A stretch of 64,000 bases of DNA, from NCBI RefSeq assembly GCF_003601925.1, contig NZ_QZWH01000006.1, positions 372,001 to 436,000 of the forward strand, in the 5' to 3' direction. Below the pieces are notes generated by a model. That model was not told where the DNA came from. It ran no database searches and worked only from the letters and a program-made list of their open reading frames with translations. This DNA is from Buttiauxella izardii (GTDB taxonomy: Bacteria > Pseudomonadota > Gammaproteobacteria > Enterobacterales > Enterobacteriaceae). The translations under genes were made by a program, and so were the position numbers. Of this stretch, positions 20,026-28,061 are shown in pieces; position 1 is the first letter of the stretch, and the number at the start of each line of letters is the position of its first letter.

Positions 20026-20721
20026 ATGCTTACGCGTTTCTTTATAACGGGTACCGATACCGCAGTCGGGAAGACTGTGGTTTCTCGCGCTTTGTTGCAG
20101 GCTCTTGCAGCCAGCGGTAAAAGTGTCGTCGGCTATAAGCCGGTAGCCAAAGGCAGTAAAGAGACGCCAGAGGGATTACGCAACAAAGATGCGTTAGTTC
20201 TGCAAAGTGTTTCGACTGTCGACTTACCTTACGAAGCCATCAATCCCATCGCGCTGAGCGAAGAAGAGAGCAGCGTGAGCCACAATTGCCAGATTAACTA
20301 TTCCTTGCTGTCAGACGGCTTACACCGTTTGACCGGGCAAGCCGATCACGTTGTGGTCGAAGGCACCGGCGGCTGGCGCAGCCTGATGAACGATTTACGC
20401 CCGTTATCCGAATGGGTGGTTCAGGAACAATTACCGGTATTGATGGTGGTGGGGATTCAGGAAGGCTGTATTAATCACGCGTTGCTGACCGCGCAGGCTA
20501 TCGCAAATGACGGCTTGCCGTTGATTGGCTGGGTGGCAAACCGCATTAACCCAGGCCTTGCGCACTACGCCGAAATCATCGACGTATTAAGCAAAAAATT
20601 GCCTGCACCGCTGGTGGGCGAACTGCCATATTTGCCGCGTGCTGAACAGCGTGAATTGGGCAACTACATCGATTTATCCCGCTTTAGCGGCGCTCTTATG
20701 GTAGACCGTCTGCGGGCGTAA
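20026..20721 (+). CDS. bioD2: Dethiobiotin synthetase-like BioD2 (YnfK)
   Basis: 231 residues, P-loop ATPase: Walker [13 protein letters not shown], then [20 protein letters not shown] and [20 protein letters not shown]. It belongs to the BioD family that closes the ureido ring of dethiobiotin, but E. coli has a second BioD in the bio operon and the role of this paralogue is less clear. [20 protein letters not shown] is nearly identical to E. coli YnfK. Its last 48 bases overlap the end of convergent clcB. Confidence 0.94.
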   Translation: MLTRFFITGTDTAVGKTVVSRALLQALAASGKSVVGYKPVAKGSKETPEGLRNKDALVLQSVSTVDLPYEAINPIALSEEESSVSHNCQINYSLLSDGLHRLTGQADHVVVEGTGGWRSLMNDLRPLSEWVVQEQLPVLMVVGIQEGCINHALLTAQAIANDGLPLIGWVANRINPGLAHYAEIIDVLSKKLPAPLVGELPYLPRAEQRELGNYIDLSRFSGALMVDRLRA

Positions 20722-21933
20722 CCAGCGCGACAGTGCAGAAGCAATCACGCACGCCAGCAATATTCCGGGGAGCAACGTAAACTCCCCGGTCATTTCACAA
20801 ACCATCAGTGTAGACATAATCGGTGCATGAGTTGTGGCCGCCAGAAGCGTTGCCATACCGGTTAAAGCCAGCAAAATGGCGATGTCATCGCCACTCCACG
20901 TCCAAATCCCAAACCACTGACCGACCAGCATACCGAGCGCGGCACCGACAAAGAGTGTCGGTGTAAACACGCCACCGGGTGCGCCGGAACCGCTGCTTGC
21001 CAGCACCGCCGCCAGTTTGTAAACCAGAATCGCTGCCACAAATAGCAGCGCCGGAGGTTGCGAGAGAAACGACTGCACCACGCTGTAACCATTTCCCCAG
21101 ACCAGCGGCGTAATTAGCGAAAGCAGCCCAACCAGCAAACCACCCAACGCCAGTTGCAACGGTGGCGTTAAGTGCAAACGCTGGAACAGTTTACTGCTGT
21201 GAGACATCAGCCAGAGGAACAGCGGCCCGGCGACTCCGGCTATCAAACCGAAGGTCGCCATCAGCAAATATTGGATGGGTTGCGGCGCGTTTAATGCGCG
21301 CACGGTATACAGCAGGGCTTGTTGGTCATTGAGTAAATGGGTCATCAACAAGGCGCTGACGGCGGCAATCACCACCGGGCCGAGCGAGGCGAGCATCAAT
21401 GTGCCGAACAGAATTTCTGCGATAAACAGGCTGCCTGCCAGCGGCGCATGATAAGCGCTCGCCATCCCGGCGGCAGCACCGCAGGCCACCCATAATTTCC
21501 ATTCATCTTTATGGGTGAAACGCTGGGCGAATACCGAAGCAAAAACGGTTGCCAGCAACACCATCGCACCTTCACGGCCAATCGCGCTGCCGCTGGCCAC
21601 CACAATCAACGATGCGGCTGATTTGACCAGGCTTGCGGATACATCGAGACGTCCGTCGCCGGTTTCGATGGCTTCCATATAATCGGTGGGAGCGGAAGGG
21701 CGCTGGCGTGTGGCGCGTTGCCAACTCCATAGTAAAAATCCGGCCAGCAATCCGCCGAGGGCTGGCGTTAGCAAACGCCGCCACGAAGGCAATGCCGCCG
21801 CTGCGGCGACCAGGCTTCCGCTGTGGTCGCCTAAAAACAGGCCTTCAAGGAAATACATCGACTGACGGAAAAGCCAGACCACCACCGCTGAGGCGATGCC
21901 AATCCAGACGGCGAAAATCAGCCGTCGTAACAT
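20674..21933 (-). CDS. clcB: ClC-type chloride channel/antiporter ClcB
   Basis: About 419 residues. The ClC selectivity signatures are present: [34 protein letters not shown], and [20 protein letters not shown]. It should move chloride (with or without proton counterflow) across the inner membrane; in E. coli ClC proteins help extreme acid resistance. The start is uncertain: Met at 21933 (MLRRLIFAV) matches the E. coli N-terminus and length (418), but in-frame ATGs exist at 21942, 21969 and, inside a REP-like repeat, at 22005, and none has a good ribosome site. The gene tail overlaps bioD2 by 48 bp on the opposite strand. Confidence 0.92.
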   Translation of the reverse strand: MLRRLIFAVWIGIASAVVVWLFRQSMYFLEGLFLGDHSGSLVAAAAALPSWRRLLTPALGGLLAGFLLWSWQRATRQRPSAPTDYMEAIETGDGRLDVSASLVKSAASLIVVASGSAIGREGAMVLLATVFASVFAQRFTHKDEWKLWVACGAAAGMASAYHAPLAGSLFIAEILFGTLMLASLGPVVIAAVSALLMTHLLNDQQALLYTVRALNAPQPIQYLLMATFGLIAGVAGPLFLWLMSHSSKLFQRLHLTPPLQLALGGLLVGLLSLITPLVWGNGYSVVQSFLSQPPALLFVAAILVYKLAAVLASSGSGAPGGVFTPTLFVGAALGMLVGQWFGIWTWSGDDIAILLALTGMATLLAATTHAPIMSTLMVCEMTGEFTLLPGILLACVIASALSRWLRPQTVYHKSAAKAG

Positions 21934-21983
21934 GCCTTTCATGTCGGGGAAGTGGTTTAAGCGGTGCATAGCCAGCATTGTAG

Positions 21984-22053
21984 GGTGGATACGCGCAAGC
22001 GTCATCCACCATTTGCACCATTTAATGTCGGGGGCGGCTTCGCCTTGCCCGAC
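21984..22053. repeat. REP-like palindromic unit pair
   Basis: Two hairpins between osmV and clcB: GGTGGAT ... ATCCACC (21984-22010) and GTCGGG ... CCCGAC (22027-22053), the latter with an inner GGC-TTC-GCC. Palindromic units of this kind recur in enterobacterial intergenic DNA; related ones are at 25797 and 44279. Confidence 0.65.
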
Positions 22054-22100
22054 CTACAAACGACCACAATTATAAAGTTATCGTCATCCGGCAAAGTGAA

Positions 22101-23246
22101 TTACGGTTGCCCGATATTCAACGCCCGACGCGTTCTGCCGGAACTCAGATAATCGGCGATGTAATCCTGCGAAATTTCGCCGCTGTAACGCCCATCTTCA
22201 TCGGTAATCGGCATCCATACCATGTTGTGCTCATAGAGTTTCGACAACACAATACGCAAGTTATCTTCCGCTCGCCCGGTCACCCGGAACGGATGCAGTA
22301 AATCAGAACATGAACCCTGAGCACCACGCGCTTCCCGACGCTTCACAAAACCTAACGGCTTGCCTTCGCCATCCACTACGGTAATCGAACGCATTTCGTT
22401 GTCATCCATGGTGGCGAACGCTTCCGGCAACGGCGTGGAAGCACGGGCGGTAATCGTCGGTTGTTGATCGGTAACGTCGCCCGCCTGCACCAGCAGCAGG
22501 CGTTTTAACGTGCGGTCCTGGCCGACAAACGAACCGACAAATTCATTGGCGGGTTTCGCCAGCAGTTCATCAGGGCTGGCGCACTGCACGATTTTGCCCT
22601 GACGGAACACCGCGATTCGGTCACCCAGTTTCAGCGCTTCGTCGATATCGTGGCTTACCAGCATCACGGTTTTCTTCAACTGGCGCTGCATTTCCAGAAA
22701 CTCATTCTGAATCGCTTCACGGTTAATCGGGTCGACGGCACCAAAAGGCTCATCCATCAGCAGCACCGGAGGATCTGCCGCCAGCGCGCGAATCACGCCA
22801 ATGCGCTGTTGCTGCCCGCCGGACATTTCGCGCGGGTAGCGATTGAGAAACTTGTTCGGATCCAGCGCCACCATGCTCATCAACTCGCTGGCACGCTCTT
22901 TACAGCGGGCTTTATCCCAGCCCAACATGCGCGGCACCACGGTAATGTTCTCTTCAATCGTCATGTTCGGGAACAGGCCGATTTGCTGAATAACATAGCC
23001 AATATTGCGGCGCAGCGTCACGGTATCCAGCTCGTTGGTATTCTTACCGTTAATCAGAATATTGCCGCCGGTGGGTGCAATCAAGCGGTTAATCATTTTC
23101 AGCGTGGTAGTTTTGCCGCAGCCGGAAGGGCCGAGCAGCACACACATTTCGCCTTCTGGAACATTCAGGCTGACGTTATCAACGGCGTTAAACGTCTGGC
23201 CGTTTTTCTGGACGAACTGTTTGGTGAGATTTTCTAGTTTAATCAT
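22101..23246 (-). CDS. osmV: Osmoprotectant ABC importer ATPase OsmV
   Basis: 381 residues. An ABC domain (Walker A GPSGCGKTTTLK, signature EMSGGQQQRIGVIRALAADP, Walker B VLLMDEPFGAVDPINR, switch VMLVSHDIDEAL) is followed by two CBS domains (about 250-370), as in OpuCA/ProV-type importers. The placement next to clcB and the order osmV-osmW-osmX-osmY match the Salmonella OsmU system, which imports glycine betaine and related compounds such as arginine betaine during osmotic stress. Its start overlaps the osmW stop by one base (TAATG), so translation is coupled. Last gene of the operon. Confidence 0.93.
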   Translation of the reverse strand: MIKLENLTKQFVQKNGQTFNAVDNVSLNVPEGEMCVLLGPSGCGKTTTLKMINRLIAPTGGNILINGKNTNELDTVTLRRNIGYVIQQIGLFPNMTIEENITVVPRMLGWDKARCKERASELMSMVALDPNKFLNRYPREMSGGQQQRIGVIRALAADPPVLLMDEPFGAVDPINREAIQNEFLEMQRQLKKTVMLVSHDIDEALKLGDRIAVFRQGKIVQCASPDELLAKPANEFVGSFVGQDRTLKRLLLVQAGDVTDQQPTITARASTPLPEAFATMDDNEMRSITVVDGEGKPLGFVKRREARGAQGSCSDLLHPFRVTGRAEDNLRIVLSKLYEHNMVWMPITDEDGRYSGEISQDYIADYLSSGRTRRALNIGQP

Positions 23247-23893
23247 TATCGAATCCCCTTAGGAGTCAGCACCAATTGCAGGCGGTGCAATAACCAATCA
23301 AGCACAATAGCCAAAACACAAATCATGACCGCACCGGCAATCAACATGCGAATGTCGCTGCTGCCGATGCCGTTAAGCAGTAACAGGCCTAAACCGCCCG
23401 CGCCAATCACGGCGGCGATGGCCATCACGCCAATATTCATCACCACGGCGGTGCGGATGCCGCCAAAAATCACCGGCAAGGCCATCGGGATTTCGACCCA
23501 ACGCAGGCGCTGCCAGAATGTCATGCCGATGCCACGCCCGGCTTCGCGTAAACCTGGCGGCAGGCTATCAAGCGCGGTATGGGTGTTGCGCACAATCGGC
23601 AGCAAAGAATAGAGGAATACGGCGGTGATGGCAGGCAACACGCCAATCCCTTGCCCAACCATCGAAAACAGCGGGATCATCAGGCCAAACAACGCGATAG
23701 ACGGGATGGTCAGCACGATAGTCGCAATGCCTAAAACGGGTGTGGCGAGCCATTTGTGACGGACGATTAAAATGCCCAGCGGCACGCCAATCACAATCGC
23801 CAGCCCGACGGCTAAAAGCACTAACCACAGGTGTTGCAGCGTTAAACTGCCGAGATACCCGGCGTTATCCATCATATAATTCAACGTTTCCAT
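23246..23893 (-). CDS. osmW: Osmoprotectant importer permease OsmW
   Basis: 215 residues, BPD-type permease with five or six helices; the EAA loop that contacts the ATPase reads LREAGRGIGMTFWQRLRWVE. QPLY-like homology to OpuCB/YehW proteins. It forms the membrane channel of the importer with the product of the fourth gene. GAGGAGG sits just before ATG 23893; 9 bp separate it from osmX. Confidence 0.92.
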   Translation of the reverse strand: METLNYMMDNAGYLGSLTLQHLWLVLLAVGLAIVIGVPLGILIVRHKWLATPVLGIATIVLTIPSIALFGLMIPLFSMVGQGIGVLPAITAVFLYSLLPIVRNTHTALDSLPPGLREAGRGIGMTFWQRLRWVEIPMALPVIFGGIRTAVVMNIGVMAIAAVIGAGGLGLLLLNGIGSSDIRMLIAGAVMICVLAIVLDWLLHRLQLVLTPKGIR

Positions 23894-23902
23894 GTTGCCT
23901 CC

Positions 23903-24805
23903 TCAGAGCAAACCTTTCTGTTGCAGGAATTCTTGCGCAACTTTTTGTGGGGTTTCATGGTCGATATCCACTTTGGCGTTCAGCGTGGAAATCACGTCGT
24001 TATTGAGTAAGCCGGAGAGGGTATCGAGCGCATCCTCAAGACCGGGATTCGCCGCCAGCGTGTCTTTGCGAACAACGGGCGTGACAGCGTAACTTGGGAA
24101 GAAGTTCTTATCGTCTTCCAGCACTTTCAAATCAAAGCCTTTCACCCGGCCATCGGTGGTGTAAATCAGACCTGCATCAACGAAGCCGTCGCGCACTGCG
24201 TTATACACAAGGCCGGGGTCCATCTGGCGAATCTGCGGCCGGTCAAGGGGCATGGTGTAGGCTTGCTGCAACGGTTTCATGCCGTCGCTGCGCCCGGCAA
24301 ATTCCAGGTCCAGACCGAGCATCCAGTTATTATCCGGGTCGGTTTTGCGCACCTGTTCTATTTTTGCCACCAGTTCCGACATGGTATTGATGTTCTCGGC
24401 CTCAGCGCGTTTACGCTGCATCGCGAAAGCGTAGGTGTTGTTCATATCCGCCGGTTTCAGCCACACAAGCCCCAGTTTCGCATCGAGCTTTTTCACCGTG
24501 TCGTAGGATTCTTGCGGACTCATACGCTTGTTGATGTGGTTAAAAATAATCAGCGAGGTGCCGGTGTATTCCCAGGTCATATCCACCTGTTTGTTGATCA
24601 TCGCATTACGCGAAATCACCGTGGCAATATTGGTCTGCGGCGTGATCTGGAAGCCTTTTTTACGCAGATACTGCGTGGTCATCGCCGACAAAATATGCTG
24701 TTCGGTAAAGCTTTTGGTCGCCAGTATGATTGGCTCCGCTTTGGCGGTGCCAGCCAGTAACAATGTTGCGGCCAATCCCGCAATCAGGGGTTTAATGGAT
24801 TTCAT
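23903..24805 (-). CDS. osmX: Osmoprotectant-binding periplasmic protein OsmX
   Basis: 300 residues. Signal peptide [20 protein letters not shown], cleavage near AKA|EP, then an OpuAC-type substrate-binding fold: [60 protein letters not shown]. Aromatic residues such as Trp and Tyr in WEYTG and LIYTTDGR are the kind that form the cage for quaternary ammonium groups in this family. AGGAG precedes the start by 8 bases. Confidence 0.93.
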   Translation of the reverse strand: MKSIKPLIAGLAATLLLAGTAKAEPIILATKSFTEQHILSAMTTQYLRKKGFQITPQTNIATVISRNAMINKQVDMTWEYTGTSLIIFNHINKRMSPQESYDTVKKLDAKLGLVWLKPADMNNTYAFAMQRKRAEAENINTMSELVAKIEQVRKTDPDNNWMLGLDLEFAGRSDGMKPLQQAYTMPLDRPQIRQMDPGLVYNAVRDGFVDAGLIYTTDGRVKGFDLKVLEDDKNFFPSYAVTPVVRKDTLAANPGLEDALDTLSGLLNNDVISTLNAKVDIDHETPQKVAQEFLQQKGLL

Positions 24806-24827
24806 TATTTGCTCCTTTTTATTGTTG

Positions 24828-25544
24828 TTATTTCGCTGTGTGAGGGCTTAAAACACGGCCTAAACCTGCAAGCGCAATATCAAGAATGAGGGCAAATAGC
24901 GCCGTGGCGGCTGCGCCCAAAATCAGCGTCGGGAAGTCGTTGAGGTAAATCCCCGGGAAAATCAGTTCGCCGTAACTGCTTGCGCCAATCAAAAATGCCA
25001 GCGGTGCAGTACCGACGTTTATCGCCGTGGCGATACGAATCCCCGAAAGGATGACAGGCCAGGCGTTGGGTAACTCGACCTGGCGTAGTCGCTGCCATTT
25101 CGTCATACCGATACCGTTGGCGGCTTCGATAAGCGAAGCCGGAACGCCGCATAAGCCGGAGTAGGTATTACGAACAATCGGCAGGAGCGAGGCGAGGAAC
25201 AGGGCGATGATCGCTGGTTTGTCGCCAATCCCGATAAACACCATCGCCAGCGCCAGAACGGCCAGTGGCGGTAACGTATTCCCGACGTTAAAGATCTGCA
25301 TCACATATTCGGCGAAGCGACGCGCAGCCGGGCGGCTTAATAAAACTCCGCTTGGAATGCCAACCAGCAGCGCCAGTGCCATGGAGCTAAACACCAAAAT
25401 CAGGTGCTGTTGCCCGAGATAAAGCAAATCAACCTGACGGGCTTTGATGGTTTCGGGGCCAATTCCCCAGACCAGCAAACCGACTACCGCGACGAGCGCC
25501 AATGCACCTAAAAGTGTGCGTTTTACTAACGAAGAATTTTGCAT
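24828..25544 (-). CDS. osmY: Osmoprotectant importer permease, fourth OsmU subunit
   Basis: 238 residues, second BPD permease; EAA loop [20 protein letters not shown], then [20 protein letters not shown]. First gene of the operon, 22 bp before osmX. In Salmonella the fourth osmU gene is called osmY; it is unrelated to the E. coli periplasmic protein OsmY. The start at 25544 ([13 protein letters not shown]) follows GGGAG at 10 bases; the frame also opens at a GTG eight codons upstream. Confidence 0.88.
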   Translation of the reverse strand: MQNSSLVKRTLLGALALVAVVGLLVWGIGPETIKARQVDLLYLGQQHLILVFSSMALALLVGIPSGVLLSRPAARRFAEYVMQIFNVGNTLPPLAVLALAMVFIGIGDKPAIIALFLASLLPIVRNTYSGLCGVPASLIEAANGIGMTKWQRLRQVELPNAWPVILSGIRIATAINVGTAPLAFLIGASSYGELIFPGIYLNDFPTLILGAAATALFALILDIALAGLGRVLSPHTAK

Positions 25545-25796
25545 TGCTATGCGTCTCCCTGAGTGCACGTTATAGCGACTAAAAGCCGCCTGTTGTTATG
25601 CCTTGTGTCGGCAGGGTGTTTTGACCTATAGCAACGGAGCGGGAAGGATTCCAGTTTATGGGGAAATTACCAGGCTTATGATTAGTATGGGAATTACGGC
25701 TTTGGCCTTGTGCCGCTTCGCTTGCGAGGGAAGGTAAAGAATTGTCTTAAAAATGTGATGGTTAAGTTACGTTGTAACTTTTGACGTAATGAGTGT

Positions 25797-25818
25797 CGGA
25801 TGACGCTTCGCTTATCCG
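25797..25818. repeat. REP-like hairpin
   Basis: CGGATGACGC and its imperfect complement ending CTTATCCG around TTC. The core GGATGACGC is shared with the repeat at 44279-44332. Confidence 0.5.
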
Positions 25819-25848
25819 TGCTGGTGATTGGGGGGGATTTGTGGGATG

Positions 25849-25879
25849 GAGAAGCGGCGGGATCAATCCACCGCTTCTC
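25849..25879 (-). terminator. Hairpin after dmsD
   Basis: GAGAAGCGG / CCGCTTCTC, a 9-bp outer stem with a further GG/CC pair inside, starting 7 bp past the dmsD stop. No T run, so it may be a weak terminator or a 3'-end stabiliser. Confidence 0.5.
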
Positions 25880-25885
25880 AGATTC

Positions 25886-26527
25886 TTAGAAATGAAGCTC
25901 TTTGCTAGCGACCGGAATCAGCATCTCTTTTTGCCAGTCGGCCAGGGTAATTTGGGTCAACTCGCCCAACGCCTGGTAGAACGGATGTTCAGCATTGGCG
26001 ATAAACAACTCCAGGAAACGCCCGCTCCACGGCAGAATATGCCACGCCAGCAGTTCATCAACTTTCTGCTGCAAACCTTCTTCTGCAAGCCAGGCGGTCA
26101 GCATCAACAGCAAACCGATATGATCTTCCGGTTCATTGCTTTCTTGCTCATTGGAAATGTCGTTTTTGCGCATCCAGCGGCGCAGCTCAAGCATTGAATC
26201 GCCAAACAGCACGTTTTCTTTGTCCAGATAAACCGAACCCCACGGTGACGCAGGTAAAGCGTAAGGGCCGATAAACAGGCGTTGCCACGCTTCGCTCAGT
26301 GATTCTTCTGCATAATTGAAGCCGTCGGTCATGCGCTGGGCGATTGCCGCCAGTTCTTCGTGCTGCACCGGCCATTGCTCGACCCAGGTTGGATCTTCAA
26401 GTGTGGCGTACAGCGAGGCGACATCCCGGCTTTTAGGCTCTTGATAATAAAGCGCACCCAGTACTCTTCCTGTAAGGGCGATAGTCGCCAGTCGTTGTGC
26501 GGTTGGAGACAGTGTTTGAGACATCAT
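25886..26527 (-). CDS. dmsD: Tat proofreading chaperone DmsD
   Basis: 213 residues, TorD/DmsD family. It binds the twin-arginine signal peptide of DmsA and YnfE/F and holds the enzyme back until cofactor insertion is complete. The family motif is visible: WQRLFIGPYALPASPWGSVY, then DKENVLFGDSMLELR, and NEPEDHIGLLLMLTAWLAEE. Slightly longer at the N-terminus than E. coli DmsD (204). AAGGAAAG precedes the paired ATGs. Last gene of the ynfF operon, as in E. coli. Confidence 0.94.
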   Translation of the reverse strand: MMSQTLSPTAQRLATIALTGRVLGALYYQEPKSRDVASLYATLEDPTWVEQWPVQHEELAAIAQRMTDGFNYAEESLSEAWQRLFIGPYALPASPWGSVYLDKENVLFGDSMLELRRWMRKNDISNEQESNEPEDHIGLLLMLTAWLAEEGLQQKVDELLAWHILPWSGRFLELFIANAEHPFYQALGELTQITLADWQKEMLIPVASKELHF

Positions 26528-26574
26528 TCTTTCCTTGTTGCGCGGGTTAAACTAACCCGCGCATTTTGTACCAA

Positions 26575-27432
26575 TTAACCCGCAACCGCCATGCCAACGG
26601 TCATATGCAGGCCGTAAAAGATCCCACGGCCAATACATTCACCGATAACGACCAGTATCAATCCGACGAACAAACCGAGAGTTTTCGGCGATGAACGACG
26701 CAGCAGCGGGCAAATCCAGCAGCCCAGGCCAAGCGCCGACAGCGCAATACGCCACACTTGAAGCGAGGCATAATCAGGAACCAACGCGCTCGCTTGCTGC
26801 ACCGAGCTGTGAATACCCGTCAGTTCACTGCCTTGCAGCACGATAACCGCCACCGCCACAAACAGTGCCAGCACGCTCAGCGTCGCCAGTTTGGTTTCAT
26901 GGAAGGATTTACCCACCGCGCGTAATAACAACGCCGCGAGCAGCGGGCCGCCCAGCACCACCGTGGTAAAGAAACTCAGCGTGGTGTAACCGTTGTGCCA
27001 GGTCGGAACGGTGTCAATCTGGTAGACACGGGTCATTGCCCAGACAAAAACCAGCCCCAGCACCATGGTCGCCGCCAGCCATACACGGCCAATCGCCACC
27101 GGCATTTTGTTCAGTACGCTGAGCAACCACCAGAAACCACCCACCGCGAAGAACACGGAACCACTGGCAATTTCATTACTGAGCGCCGATTCCCCCACGC
27201 GATTGAGCGAGTTAAATGCGCGTAGCGGCGAGCCGAGGTGCATCACTGACGCCAGAAACGCAACGCCCATAATCACCCAGATAAAGAACATGGAACGAAC
27301 GACTCTTTGCTGTAACTCGCTGTTGTTGCTCAGGGAATTCCATGCCAGCCCCATCACGATAACAGCCCCAACCACGCACTGGCCCAGTACGGTAAATAAC
27401 ACTAACGGCCATTCATGCCATCCGCTTCCCAT
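26575..27432 (-). CDS. ynfH: Reductase membrane anchor YnfH (DmsC family)
   Basis: 285 residues, eight-helix NrfD/DmsC-like inner membrane subunit that oxidises menaquinol and anchors YnfFG. MGSGWHEWPLVLFTVLGQCV at the start, LGSPLRAFNSLNRVGESALS in the middle and GIFYGLHMTVGMAVAG at the end are strongly conserved; IDTVPTWHNGYTTL is closer to YnfH than to DmsC. One base separates its start from the ynfG stop. Confidence 0.93.
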   Translation of the reverse strand: MGSGWHEWPLVLFTVLGQCVVGAVIVMGLAWNSLSNNSELQQRVVRSMFFIWVIMGVAFLASVMHLGSPLRAFNSLNRVGESALSNEIASGSVFFAVGGFWWLLSVLNKMPVAIGRVWLAATMVLGLVFVWAMTRVYQIDTVPTWHNGYTTLSFFTTVVLGGPLLAALLLRAVGKSFHETKLATLSVLALFVAVAVIVLQGSELTGIHSSVQQASALVPDYASLQVWRIALSALGLGCWICPLLRRSSPKTLGLFVGLILVVIGECIGRGIFYGLHMTVGMAVAG

Positions 27433-27433
27433 C

Positions 27434-28051
27434 TTAGACCTCCTTCGGGTTAGCCAGATAACCGGTTTTATCCCCGCAAGGACGGCTGTTGGCGTTAGGT
27501 TTAATCACAATATTTGGCTTGGTAAAATGCGCTGATGGCAGCGGGGCGATTGCCGCCTGGGTGCCATATTTTTGGCGCAGTTCCGCAATCGGAGCCATAT
27601 CCAGCGCACGCAGCGGGCAAGATTCCACGCAAATCGGTTTCTTACCTTCGGCGATACGTGAATAGCAGCCATCGCATTTGGTCATGTGGCCTTTTTCGGC
27701 GTTGTACTGCGGTGCGCCGTATGGGCAGGCCATGTGGCAGTAGCGGCAGCCGATACACACGTCTTCGTTAACGACCACAAAGCCATCTTCGCGTTTGTGC
27801 ATCGCACCACTCGGGCAGACTTTGGTACACGCCGGGTCTTCGCAGTGGTTGCAGGCAATCGACAAATAATATGCAAACACGTTTTGCTGCCAGACACCGT
27901 TGTCCTGCTGCCAGTCGCCGCCCGCATATTCATAAATGCGGCGGAAGCTGACATCCGGGCCTAAGTTTTTGTAATCTTTACACGCTAGCTCGCAAGTTTT
28001 GCATCCGGTACAGCGGCTGGAGTCTATGTAAAATCCGTATTGGGTGGTCAT
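27434..28051 (-). CDS. ynfG: Reductase iron-sulfur subunit YnfG (DmsB family)
   Basis: 205 residues, with four ferredoxin-like cysteine groups for four [4Fe-4S] clusters: CTGCKTCELACK, CEDPACTKVCP, CIGCRYCHMACP, and CDGCYSRIAEGKKPICVESC. It carries electrons from YnfH to the molybdenum subunit on the periplasmic side, exported as a complex with it. AAGGAG lies before the start; 10 bp gap from ynfF. Confidence 0.95.
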   Translation of the reverse strand: MTTQYGFYIDSSRCTGCKTCELACKDYKNLGPDVSFRRIYEYAGGDWQQDNGVWQQNVFAYYLSIACNHCEDPACTKVCPSGAMHKREDGFVVVNEDVCIGCRYCHMACPYGAPQYNAEKGHMTKCDGCYSRIAEGKKPICVESCPLRALDMAPIAELRQKYGTQAAIAPLPSAHFTKPNIVIKPNANSRPCGDKTGYLANPKEV

Positions 28052-28061
28052 TCGCTACTCC

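Larger units (their letters stand above)
25545..25885. other. Intergenic region upstream of osmVWXY
   Basis: 341 bp between the osm operon and dmsD. It should hold the osm promoter, but no convincing hexamer pair is seen. It contains a REP-like hairpin (25797-25818) and the dmsD-side hairpin (25849-25879). Confidence 0.45.

Noticed and set aside
21934-22005. Longest clcB start, at 22005
   Set aside because: Falls in a REP-like palindrome, lacks a ribosome site and gives 24 residues with no counterpart in ClcB.
22650-23237. 195-codon ORF antisense to osmV
   Set aside because: Composition rich in His/Gln/Arg typical of antisense frames of ABC ATPase genes; no independent support.
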